Shown in pieces: positions 1-5,782 of a stretch of DNA of 13,343 bases; position 1 is the stretch's first letter; every line of letters begins with the position of its first letter. Position numbers and translations under genes: made by a program. The notes under the pieces were generated by a model. The model was not told the DNA's origin, ran no database searches, and worked only from the letters and a program-made list of their open reading frames with translations. This DNA is from Opitutia bacterium UBA7397 (lineage in GTDB: Bacteria > Verrucomicrobiota > Verrucomicrobiia > Opitutales > UBA953). The stretch lies in contig DKND01000118.1 of the NCBI GenBank assembly GCA_002470605.1, positions 17,790 to 31,132 of the forward strand, given 5' to 3'.

Positions 1-1
1 C

Positions 2-694
2 TTGCCCGACATCGGCCCAATCACTTTGCACTACGGAGAAATCCTTGGGCTCTGCGGCCTCGTCGGCGCAGGCCGTACTGAAATTCTCCAAGCCCTCTTC
101 GGACTTGAACTGAAAAAAGACGCACGCATCAGGAAGGACGGGCATACGGTCGGCCCAGGGCCGCGACATAGTTGGGCCGCACGCCTGGGCTTTGTAAGCG
201 AAAATCGTAAAGAAGAAGGCCTCGCGCTGTCATTATCCATTGGCGATAACGTCTGCCTCCCTGCTCTCGGCAAGCTGGGGCGGCTAGGCTTTCTTTCGCC
301 CGCCCGCCGTCGCCAGAATACCGGACAATGGATTCAGCAACTAGATATACGCTGTCAATCCGCGGACCAAAACATCGGAAACCTTTCTGGCGGTAACCAA
401 CAAAAAGCCGCTTTCGCCAGATTACTCGAAGCGGATTGCGAGATTTTGCTTCTGGATGAGCCGACGCGCGGAATCGACATCGCCGCCAAAGCCAAGATCT
501 ATGCGACAATTGATCGCCTCGTCACGGACCCGCTTCAGCCGCGCGCCATCATCATGGTGAGTAGCTACCTTCCCGAGCTTCTGGGAGTCTGCGACCGGAT
601 CGCCGTCGTCCGTCGCGGGAAAATCGGCCACCCTTACCCTGTCGCTGAGACTTCTTCGGAACAACTGATGCAAGAAGCTACCCGCCTTTCCTAA
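2..694 (+). CDS. Sugar ABC transporter ATP-binding protein, RbsA/XylG type (5' partial)
   Basis: This is the second nucleotide-binding domain of a two-domain sugar-import ATPase, which powers uptake of a monosaccharide through the inner membrane with the permease encoded next to it. The gene begins upstream of the window, so the TTG at base 2 is only the first visible codon. Visible residues 11-27 hold the altered Walker A typical of the C-terminal half of this family (GLVGAGRTE). ENRKEEGL lies near 67-74, the ABC signature LSGGNQQK at 128-135, and the Walker B/D-loop LDEPTRGID at 151-159. The weak Walker A is normal for this half and is not a sign of decay. The permease starts 2 nt after the stop, so the two are surely co-transcribed. 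The sugar cannot be told from the sequence. Confidence 0.93.
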   Translation: MPDIGPITLHYGEILGLCGLVGAGRTEILQALFGLELKKDARIRKDGHTVGPGPRHSWAARLGFVSENRKEEGLALSLSIGDNVCLPALGKLGRLGFLSPARRRQNTGQWIQQLDIRCQSADQNIGNLSGGNQQKAAFARLLEADCEILLLDEPTRGIDIAAKAKIYATIDRLVTDPLQPRAIIMVSSYLPELLGVCDRIAVVRRGKIGHPYPVAETSSEQLMQEATRLS

Positions 695-696
695 AC

Positions 697-1677
697 ATGT
701 CCCTCTCACCATACCCGAGCACACTCCGGCCGGCCGCTCTTTTAAAAACACTCGGACCCCTGCTGGCGCTGGCTTTCGTCTGGGGCCTATTTTTTATTTT
801 TGGCAACCGCGCCATCGGGTCAGCTGAAGGGATTGAGTCGATCGTCCAACAAACTGTGGTCATCGGTATTGCCGCCATCGGGATGACTTTTATTATTATC
901 TCCGCAGGCATCGATCTCTCAATTGGCTCCTGCATCGCGTTGTGCTCCGTCGTCGCGGCCAAGGCGGCTATCGCCGGGCATGGTCCGGCGTGGGTCATCC
1001 CGGCCACGCTCCTGGCTGGAATCATGGCGGGTCTGGCCATCGGGATGTTGGTCGTCTATGTGCGGCTTATTCCCTTCATCACCACCCTAGGGACCTTGCT
1101 GATCCTGCGCGGTTTCGCCCTTGGTTTGGCCAATTCTCAGGCCATCAATGCGCAAGAAATCAGCTGGCTCAGATTCTGGCTGAACAGTTTGCCTGAAAAT
1201 TTGAAATGGCTCGTCATTCCTCCGGGAGGCTGGCTGATGATCTTCCTTGCGGCGCTCGCCACTGGTATCCTGCGCTATACTGTTTTCGGACGGCAAGTAT
1301 TCGCCGTCGGTTCCAACGAGCAAACCGCCCGCCTCTGCGGTGTCGCCGTCGATCGCATCAAACTCTTGGTCTATATGATTGGCGGAGCCTTTGCCGGCCT
1401 CTCCGGCCTCATGCTTGTCTCCTACCAAGGCCAAGGCGATCCGACGGGCGCGACGGGCTACGAACTCGATATCATCGCGTCTGTCGTGATCGGCGGAGCG
1501 AGCCTGAATGGCGGTGTCGGTTCGGTTTTCGGCTCCTTGATCGGCGCGCTGGTCATGACCGTCATCCGGACGGGCTGCACGCTCAACGGCATCGATGAAA
1601 GCACCACCCGCATCATCACCGGAACGATTATCGTGACCGCGGTAGTGGTTGATCGACTCCGCCGTCGGGCGGATTAA
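697..1677 (+). CDS. Sugar ABC transporter permease, RbsC family
   Basis: Inner-membrane channel subunit of a ribose/xylose/galactose-type ABC importer (BPD_transp_2 family). The 326 residues are the usual length and consist mostly of hydrophobic segments, roughly 8-10 helices. Family hallmarks are visible: GIDLSIGS near residues 71-78, and a C-terminal region with GYELDIIASVVIGGASLNGG followed by GSVFGSLIGALVM. The ATG lies 2 nt after the ATPase stop and has no Shine-Dalgarno sequence (leader CGCCTTTCCTAAAC), so translational coupling is likely. No periplasmic binding protein gene is seen downstream; it is probably upstream of the ATPase. The stop codon overlaps that of the convergent tolB-like gene. 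Substrate unknown. Confidence 0.93.
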   Translation: MSLSPYPSTLRPAALLKTLGPLLALAFVWGLFFIFGNRAIGSAEGIESIVQQTVVIGIAAIGMTFIIISAGIDLSIGSCIALCSVVAAKAAIAGHGPAWVIPATLLAGIMAGLAIGMLVVYVRLIPFITTLGTLLILRGFALGLANSQAINAQEISWLRFWLNSLPENLKWLVIPPGGWLMIFLAALATGILRYTVFGRQVFAVGSNEQTARLCGVAVDRIKLLVYMIGGAFAGLSGLMLVSYQGQGDPTGATGYELDIIASVVIGGASLNGGVGSVFGSLIGALVMTVIRTGCTLNGIDESTTRIITGTIIVTAVVVDRLRRRAD

Positions 1678-2858
1678 TTCCGACGCACCCAACAATCCGG
1701 CTCGGAACAATCGGCCATCTGCACGGAAGAGAGGCGTGTCACTTTGCCCGTGACGCTATCCACCACGGCGAGCCATGAATTTGTTTTTGTAGCTTGGGTG
1801 GCCACCAAATGTCGACCATCGGCACACCAAGAAGCGTGCGAGAGATCAAGCGGGCTCGACACGGGCACCGGCGTCACCGTTCCGGCGCTCAGATTAATGA
1901 TACCCAGACTGAGGCGACCCGATTGGAACGTGAAGATCAGCTGATTAGGAACGGAAGGATTCCAGCGCGGCTCCGTGCAATAACCATAGCCCGTCGAAAC
2001 CCGCGTGACGGCGCCCCCCGCCGAACTGGCGAGATAAATACCGGGATGTCCGACTGGTCCGCTCGTCAGCGCAAAGCGGGCACCATCTGGCGACCACGAC
2101 GGATCCGCATCCACATCCGGCGTCGCGATGACACGGTGAGGTGCCTCGCCATTGGGGCCGGCGACAAAAATATCCATGGTACCTTTATTGGATGAACCGA
2201 AGGCGATGCGGCCATCCGGACCGGAACTCGCCGCACCTAAAGCACCCCGAACATCCGTAATGACCTTCCGTGGCTCGCCGATGCCATTCGTGGAAAAAAT
2301 CTCCGGGAAGCCCGTGCGCACCGAAGAAACAAAATAGACCCGCGTGCCGTCCGCCGACCATCGCGGCCCGATCGAGGTGTTACGATAATTCGTTAAGCGC
2401 AGCGTCTTCGAGCGCGCCAAGTTGGTCACGTAGATTTCCTGATTACCCGAAAACTTGGAAGTGAAAGTAATCTTGGTACCGGCAAAAAGCGGCTTGAGCT
2501 GCCACCGCTTGCCGAGGCCGACGAGAGCGGCATCGGCCGTGCGCAAGGCTAACTCGTCCTCGTCCTTGCCTTCGACCGAAGTTTGAAAAGCGAAACGCGC
2601 ATTATCGCATGCCACCGTGGCCGTCAGCCCGCTTCGGCTGATTACGACTTTAACCGAAGATCCGGCACGCAAGCTGATTGCGCCGTGCGTCGAAAGGGCG
2701 AACTGCACCAGATTTCCCAGTACTTGATCATCTGACACCACCGAGACCGGAATGATGCCCTTCTGCAACTCGGCGTCGACGCTGTCGTTAATAACCACCC
2801 GATCTTGGGCGGAGAGAAGAGAGGTGGCGAAGAGAGCAAAGAGGGCAAGAAGTCGCAT
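1674..2858 (-). CDS. tolB: TolB-like periplasmic beta-propeller protein
   Basis: Likely a periplasmic protein of the Tol-Pal type, which links the inner membrane, peptidoglycan and outer membrane during division. Residues 1-17 form a signal peptide (hydrophobic core LLALFALFATSLLSA, with cleavage plausible before QDR). Residues about 20-125 match a TolB-style N-terminal domain. From about 128 onward there are repeated WD40-like/PD40 blades with the motif pattern PxWSxDGxxxxF (for example IGPRWSADGTRVYFVS and ADPSWSPDGARFALTS). The 394 residues are slightly shorter than E. coli TolB (430). Four cysteines lie in the C-terminal third, two of them in CSEPDC near the end; they could form disulfides. 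No tolQRA or pal is adjacent, so the role is inferred from sequence alone. It could instead be an orphan PD40 propeller. The start has no Shine-Dalgarno sequence. Confidence 0.8.
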   Translation of the reverse strand: MRLLALFALFATSLLSAQDRVVINDSVDAELQKGIIPVSVVSDDQVLGNLVQFALSTHGAISLRAGSSVKVVISRSGLTATVACDNARFAFQTSVEGKDEDELALRTADAALVGLGKRWQLKPLFAGTKITFTSKFSGNQEIYVTNLARSKTLRLTNYRNTSIGPRWSADGTRVYFVSSVRTGFPEIFSTNGIGEPRKVITDVRGALGAASSGPDGRIAFGSSNKGTMDIFVAGPNGEAPHRVIATPDVDADPSWSPDGARFALTSGPVGHPGIYLASSAGGAVTRVSTGYGYCTEPRWNPSVPNQLIFTFQSGRLSLGIINLSAGTVTPVPVSSPLDLSHASWCADGRHLVATQATKTNSWLAVVDSVTGKVTRLSSVQMADCSEPDCWVRRN

Positions 2859-2912
2859 AGGTTAAAGCAGAGAGGGCAGAATTAAATCGATAGCAGTTTG
2901 ACCTGACTTGGG

Positions 2913-2930
2913 GCGGGAGTTCAATCCCGC
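2913..2930 (+). promoter_or_regulatory. Hairpin directly before the mrp start codon
   Basis: GCGGGA and TCCCGC form a perfect 6-bp inverted repeat around the loop GTTCAA, ending 2 nt before the mrp ATG. The only Shine-Dalgarno-like bases upstream of mrp (GGGAG, 2915-2919) are mostly inside the left arm. If the hairpin forms in the mRNA it would hide them. The loop resembles a tRNA or tmRNA T-loop, but no RNA gene surrounds it. The function is not shown. Confidence 0.4.
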
Positions 2931-2932
2931 TA

Positions 2933-4015
2933 ATGCCACTCGATAAGGAATCTATTCAGAAAGCCCTCAGCCAAGTCCGCTACCCGGGCTATAGCCGAGA
3001 CATTGTCGCCTTCGGGTTGGTCAAAGGTATCGAGGTCACCCTCGAGGGCAAAGTCACCGTGGGCTTGGCGGTGACAACGGCAGACCCTGCTATTCCTAAG
3101 AAACTCTACACTGACATTGAGGCCGCCCTTAAGGCCATTGGCGCCGTGCAACCGGAAATCGCCATCACCGTCACCGTACCCAAGACCACGCTGGGCGCTG
3201 CCGGTACGCCTGGAGCCGAAGTCAAATTACCAGCCAATGCCGGAGTCGGCCAAGTCAAACACATCGTAGCCGTGGCCAGCGGCAAGGGGGGCGTCGGGAA
3301 ATCCACCTTTGCGGTGAATCTGGCCTGCGCCCTCGCCCGATCACTGACAGAGCAAGGCCGCCCTGGCCGGGTCGGCCTGATGGATTGCGATATCTACGGC
3401 CCCTCCGTCCCCTTGATGATCGGCGTCAACGCCCGCCCTACCCTGGATGGCGACGTCCTAATCCCACTCGAAAACTTCGGGGTTAAAATCATGTCCATGG
3501 GCCTGCTCATCGACGCCGATGCGCCAGTCGTCTGGCGTGGCCCGATGATCATGAAAACCATCTCCCAGTTCGCGACTAATGTCCGCTGGGGCGAATTAGA
3601 TGTTCTGCTGATCGACCTACCGCCTGGCACCGGAGATGCGCAGCTCTCCATCGCCCAGGCCATGGCCTTGAGCGGGGCCGTCATCGTAACCACCCCGCAG
3701 ACCGCCGCGGTTTCGGTGGCCTTACGCGGAGCCGCGATGTTCGCGAAAGTAAGCGTACCCATCATCGGCGTCGCGGAAAACATGAGCTTCTTCGAAGGCG
3801 CCGACGGCCATCGCCAGTACCTCTTCGGGCAAGGCGGCGGCTTGCGCGTCGCCACCGCCTTAAATACCGAGCTCCTCGGAGAGGTGCCGCTGGATCCCGC
3901 CGTCCGCCAAGGGGGCGACCATGGAATACCGGTCGTCATCAGCCATCCCGAGAGCAATGCGGCGCGGGTTTTCAAGTCGGTCGCCCTGACGGTCCTACGC
4001 AAACTCGAAACCTAA
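2933..4015 (+). CDS. mrp: Mrp/ApbC family P-loop Fe-S cluster carrier
   Basis: Cytosolic ATPase thought to carry and transfer Fe-S clusters to target enzymes. Residues 1-90 form a MIP18/DUF59 domain. Residues 107-360 form the Mrp NTPase: deviant Walker A SGKGGVGKST at 116-125, switch I region DCDIYGPSVP at 151-160, WRGPM at 201-205, and Walker B LIDLPPGTGD at 226-235. The 360 residues are typical. The CxxC pair that binds the bridging cluster in many homologues, just after ENMS (282-285), is absent and reads FFEGADGH here. As far as I recall, several bacterial lineages also lack it. The gene is divergent from tolB, and the ATG is preceded by a perfect hairpin. A 73-residue gene follows 64 nt downstream. 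Confidence 0.93.
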   Translation: MPLDKESIQKALSQVRYPGYSRDIVAFGLVKGIEVTLEGKVTVGLAVTTADPAIPKKLYTDIEAALKAIGAVQPEIAITVTVPKTTLGAAGTPGAEVKLPANAGVGQVKHIVAVASGKGGVGKSTFAVNLACALARSLTEQGRPGRVGLMDCDIYGPSVPLMIGVNARPTLDGDVLIPLENFGVKIMSMGLLIDADAPVVWRGPMIMKTISQFATNVRWGELDVLLIDLPPGTGDAQLSIAQAMALSGAVIVTTPQTAAVSVALRGAAMFAKVSVPIIGVAENMSFFEGADGHRQYLFGQGGGLRVATALNTELLGEVPLDPAVRQGGDHGIPVVISHPESNAARVFKSVALTVLRKLET

Positions 4016-4050
4016 GTTTAACGGTTTTGTCGCCTACGGCTTGCAAGATT

Positions 4051-4056
4051 GATAAT
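4051..4056 (+). promoter_or_regulatory. Possible -10 box for the 73-residue gene
   Basis: GATAAT matches the sigma-70 -10 consensus at five of six positions. A weak -35-like TTGTCG sits at 4027-4032, 18 bp upstream. Transcription would start near 4063, giving a leader of about 17 nt for the ATG at 4080. Short AT-rich stretches give such matches by chance, so this is tentative. Confidence 0.25.
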
Positions 4057-4079
4057 AACCTTACAACTTGTCCTTAAGC

Positions 4080-4301
4080 ATGACTGACCTCATCCAAGGC
4101 GCGCACCCAGAAGCTGATTTGGCTTCACGGTCCTCGCTCTACGCTGAATTTCTGGCCGAACGGGAAGAAATCCTTCGTCACAAGTGGATTGAGTCGGAAA
4201 AGCTTGGCTCAGATATCGGATTCGAACGCGCCTTAATCGACTGGACCCGCCATCACCGGGCCCGTTGGCGCTTAGAGCGTCGGCAAGTCCGGCACGCTTA
4301 A
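4080..4301 (+). CDS. Small conserved-looking basic protein of unknown function
   Basis: A 73-residue, soluble, highly charged protein with no signal peptide, membrane segment or cysteine. After a variable N-terminus it appears fully alpha-helical. The core reads EFLAEREEILRHKWIESEK, then IGFERALIDW and HHRARWRLERR. The pattern of acidic N-terminal helix, aromatic/Trp spacing and Arg-rich C-terminus looks like a real family; I have a vague memory of similar small hypothetical proteins but cannot name a function. ATG 4080 is preferred over an in-frame TTG at 4068. No Shine-Dalgarno sequence is present. The gene follows mrp by 64 nt, with a possible promoter of its own between them. Whether it works with Mrp is unknown. 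Confidence 0.72.
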   Translation: MTDLIQGAHPEADLASRSSLYAEFLAEREEILRHKWIESEKLGSDIGFERALIDWTRHHRARWRLERRQVRHA

Positions 4302-4343
4302 AAGCGAACCCCTCAGTCCGGCCTGGAAGGCTGCCATGGCGGG

Positions 4344-4379
4344 AAATAAAAAAGCCGAAGGCATTACTGCCCCCGGCTT
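4344..4379 (-). terminator. Rho-independent terminator after rpmG
   Basis: Read on the minus strand, AAGCCG pairs with CGGCTT (4374-4379 with 4352-4357). An inner GGC/GCC pair extends the stem. It is followed by a T-rich run, TTTTTTATTT, complementary to 4344-4353. It lies 24 nt beyond the rpmG stop codon and ends the leftward series of genes. Confidence 0.85.
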
Positions 4380-4403
4380 AGGAAAGGAACGGCGGGACGA
4401 GGC

Positions 4404-4574
4404 TTAGCCCTTGATCTCCTTATGCAGCGTGTGACGGCGCAGGGAGGGGTTGTACTTGAGCTTCTCGACCTTCTCTTGGGAAAGCTTCTTATTACGAGTG
4501 GTCATATAGCGGGAAGGGCGTTTGCCTTCTTTACGAGCTTCGGTGCACTCAATGATAACGGTTTCGCGGGCCAT
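4404..4574 (-). CDS. rpmG: Large ribosomal subunit protein bL33 (zinc-free type)
   Basis: Structural protein of the 50S subunit near the E site. The 56 residues match L33: an N-terminal MARETVIIECTE strand, the central YMTTRNKK block, and the C-terminal pattern LKYNPSLRRHTLHKE. Zinc-binding L33 has two CxxC-type pairs. Here only one cysteine remains (residue 10), and the positions of the second pair are N and S, so this is the C-minus, zinc-independent form as in E. coli. The leader upstream of the ATG is pyrimidine-rich and has no Shine-Dalgarno sequence. It even carries ACCTCC (complement of 4581-4586), which matches the 16S anti-Shine-Dalgarno tail itself. The gene lies downstream of the bS22-like gene and its terminators and is followed by its own terminator. 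Confidence 0.93.
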   Translation of the reverse strand: MARETVIIECTEARKEGKRPSRYMTTRNKKLSQEKVEKLKYNPSLRRHTLHKEIKG

Positions 4575-4632
4575 GGTGTGGGAGGTGGGTGAGGGTTAAG
4601 ACTTGGGGAGGGCGATGGGTCGGTGCAAGCCC

Positions 4633-4670
4633 GAAAAAGAAACAGGGCAACCGCATGGGTCGCCCTGTTT
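4633..4670 (-). terminator. Second terminator downstream of the bS22-like gene
   Basis: AAACAGGGC (4640-4648) pairs perfectly with GCCCTGTTT (4662-4670), with an extra ACC/GGT inner pairing. On the minus strand the stem is followed by TTTCTTTTTC. It lies between the bS22-like gene and rpmG, so rpmG needs its own promoter or readthrough. Confidence 0.8.
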
Positions 4671-4684
4671 ACCAGCCTTTTGGC

Positions 4685-4710
4685 CCAAAAGTAAGCCGGT
4701 TGGCTTACTT
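4685..4710 (-). terminator. First terminator, overlapping the bS22-like stop codon
   Basis: A perfect 9-bp stem, AAGTAAGCC (4689-4697) with GGCTTACTT (4702-4710), encloses a 4-nt loop. The stop codon (4705-4707) lies within the stem. On the minus strand the stem ends in a run of four T (4687-4690) followed by GGG. The T-tract is short, which may be why a second hairpin follows. Confidence 0.65.
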
Positions 4711-4791
4711 CTTGTGGCGCATATCTTTCGAACGCTTACGACGTTTGTGCTTATTCATCTTCAAACGACGCTTCTTTTTGAGGCTTCCCAT
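4705..4791 (-). CDS. bS22/mS38-like (AURKAIP1/COX24 domain) small ribosomal protein
   Basis: A 28-residue, extremely basic peptide (MGSLKKKRRL, then KMNKHKRRKRSKDMRHKK). About 18 of 28 residues are K, R or H. The MGS start followed by KKRR, then MxKHKRRK and a final RHKK, match the AURKAIP1/COX24 C-terminal domain. That domain is known from mitochondrial mS38 and from the small bS22 protein of mycobacterial ribosomes, where it lies in 16S rRNA near the decoding region. I infer a 30S component here. The gene is too short for usual gene callers. The leader (ACTACCTACCT) has no Shine-Dalgarno sequence. The gene lies between ispE and rpmG on the same strand and is followed by tandem terminators. 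Confidence 0.85.
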   Translation of the reverse strand: MGSLKKKRRLKMNKHKRRKRSKDMRHKK

Positions 4792-4813
4792 AGGTAGGTA
4801 GTGGTTCGCATCT

Positions 4814-4829
4814 AGGCGGGTGCTCGCCT
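4814..4829 (-). other. Short inverted repeat between ispE and the bS22-like gene
   Basis: AGGCG and CGCCT form a 5-bp stem, 6 bp with a G-T pair, 17 nt after the ispE stop codon. There is no T-tract, so it is not called as a terminator. It may be a weak mRNA structure or chance. Confidence 0.25.
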
Positions 4830-4845
4830 GACAGTAAAGCCGAAA

Positions 4846-5715
4846 CTAAGCAGAAATTCGAGTATCCGCCACCCAGGCCCCCGGGCCCCAGGCTTTCTTC
4901 ACGTAATCAAAGACGGGAACTGCGTCCAGACCAGCCGGAACCAAGGCAAAGCAGGCACTTCCACTTCCCGTCATGCGAAATTCGACCCCATACGATTTGA
5001 GCAAACTCTCAGAAGCCACCGAAAGGGCTAAGTGCTTAGAAAAGACGGCCGGCTGTAAATCATTCCCTAAAACCGAAGGATCGCCCGCCGGATGCGCCAC
5101 CCATGCGTTGAGACGACTATGGGCCCTATCGGCTGACTGATAAGCTGCCGAGTGAGCGAGCGCCGCATAGGCTTCGGGCGTGGGAATCCCAAAGGGCGGT
5201 TTGATCACCCACACGCGTTGACCGAGCAAAGCTTGGCGTGCTGCTTCCGGCAAAGGGGCCAACCGCTCTCCCCGACCCAGCATGATCGCGCTTTGGCCTC
5301 GAATAAAATACGGGCAATCCGAGCCGACTAACGCCGCGATCTCTTCCAACTTTTCGAAACCCAACGGGGTCGGAGCCGCCCGATCAAGCAGGCGCAAGGC
5401 GGCCGCGGCATCGGAACTTCCTCCGCCCAAGCCGGCGCCATGGGGAATCCTCTTCGTCAGATGAAAACGTCCGAGGACGCAGTCAGGCTGATGTCGACGA
5501 TAGGCCTGCACCGCTTTCATGACCAAATTGGTTTCGTCTAGCGGCAAAGATGCGTCGTCGCAGGACATAGACAACGGCTGCCCCACGTGCATGGCCAAAT
5601 GATCCGCAACGTTTAAGCTGACGACGAGACTAAGCAGTTCGTGAAAGCCGTCGGGCCGCTTCCCGGTGACGGCAAGCGAGAGATTTAATTTCGCTGGAGC
5701 AGCTTCGACAAGCAC
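4846..5715 (-). CDS. ispE: 4-(cytidine 5'-diphospho)-2-C-methyl-D-erythritol kinase
   Basis: Fourth enzyme of the MEP isoprenoid pathway; it phosphorylates CDP-methylerythritol at the 2-hydroxyl using ATP in the cytosol. The 289 residues are the usual length. It is a GHMP kinase: AKLNLSL at 8-14 with catalytic Lys9, the ATP-binding glycine loop PHGAGLGGGSSDAAAA at 91-106, catalytic Asp133 in GSDCPYF, and the C-terminal MTGSGSACFAL at 248-258. It starts with GTG at 5715; an in-frame TAA lies just upstream, so no earlier start is possible. No Shine-Dalgarno sequence is close. xerC ends 52 nt upstream on the same strand, so the two may be co-transcribed. dxr and ispG of the same pathway are in this window on the other strand. 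Confidence 0.96.
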   Translation of the reverse strand: MLVEAAPAKLNLSLAVTGKRPDGFHELLSLVVSLNVADHLAMHVGQPLSMSCDDASLPLDETNLVMKAVQAYRRHQPDCVLGRFHLTKRIPHGAGLGGGSSDAAAALRLLDRAAPTPLGFEKLEEIAALVGSDCPYFIRGQSAIMLGRGERLAPLPEAARQALLGQRVWVIKPPFGIPTPEAYAALAHSAAYQSADRAHSRLNAWVAHPAGDPSVLGNDLQPAVFSKHLALSVASESLLKSYGVEFRMTGSGSACFALVPAGLDAVPVFDYVKKAWGPGAWVADTRISA

Positions 5716-5757
5716 GCACCCAAGTTAGTCGGCTCCGCCCTTGAGGCGAGGTCAATC

Positions 5758-5782
5758 CATCCGCGCTTCAAGGACGCGGATG
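5758..5782 (-). other. Strong hairpin over the xerC stop codon
   Basis: CATCCGCG (5758-5765) pairs perfectly with CGCGGATG (5775-5782) around a 9-nt loop. The xerC stop codon (5768-5770) lies in the loop. On the minus strand the stem is followed by GATTGACC, not a T-tract. It is therefore unlikely to be a simple intrinsic terminator; it could protect the xerC 3' end or reduce readthrough into ispE. Confidence 0.45.

Noticed and set aside
2..120. Degenerate ABC Walker A taken as a sign of a pseudogene
   Set aside because: GLVGAGRTE is the normal form in the second domain of RbsA-type ATPases; signature and Walker B are intact.
1087..1710. 207-residue minus-strand frame opposite the permease
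   Set aside because: It is a shadow of the conserved permease, rich in charged residues, with no recognisable domain.
2901..2942. tRNA or tmRNA 3' fragment (T-arm-like GCGGG...TTCAAT...CCCGC)
   Set aside because: The loop has one base too many for a T-loop, no acceptor or anticodon arm is found upstream, and no CCA end follows. It is treated as a plain hairpin.
3394..4002. 202-residue minus-strand frame opposite mrp
   Set aside because: It lies fully within the conserved Mrp ATPase domain and has no motif; typical GC-rich antisense openness.
4589..4801. 70-residue plus-strand reading frame over the two terminators
   Set aside because: It is antisense to the bS22-like gene and its terminators, and its basic content mirrors that gene's codons.
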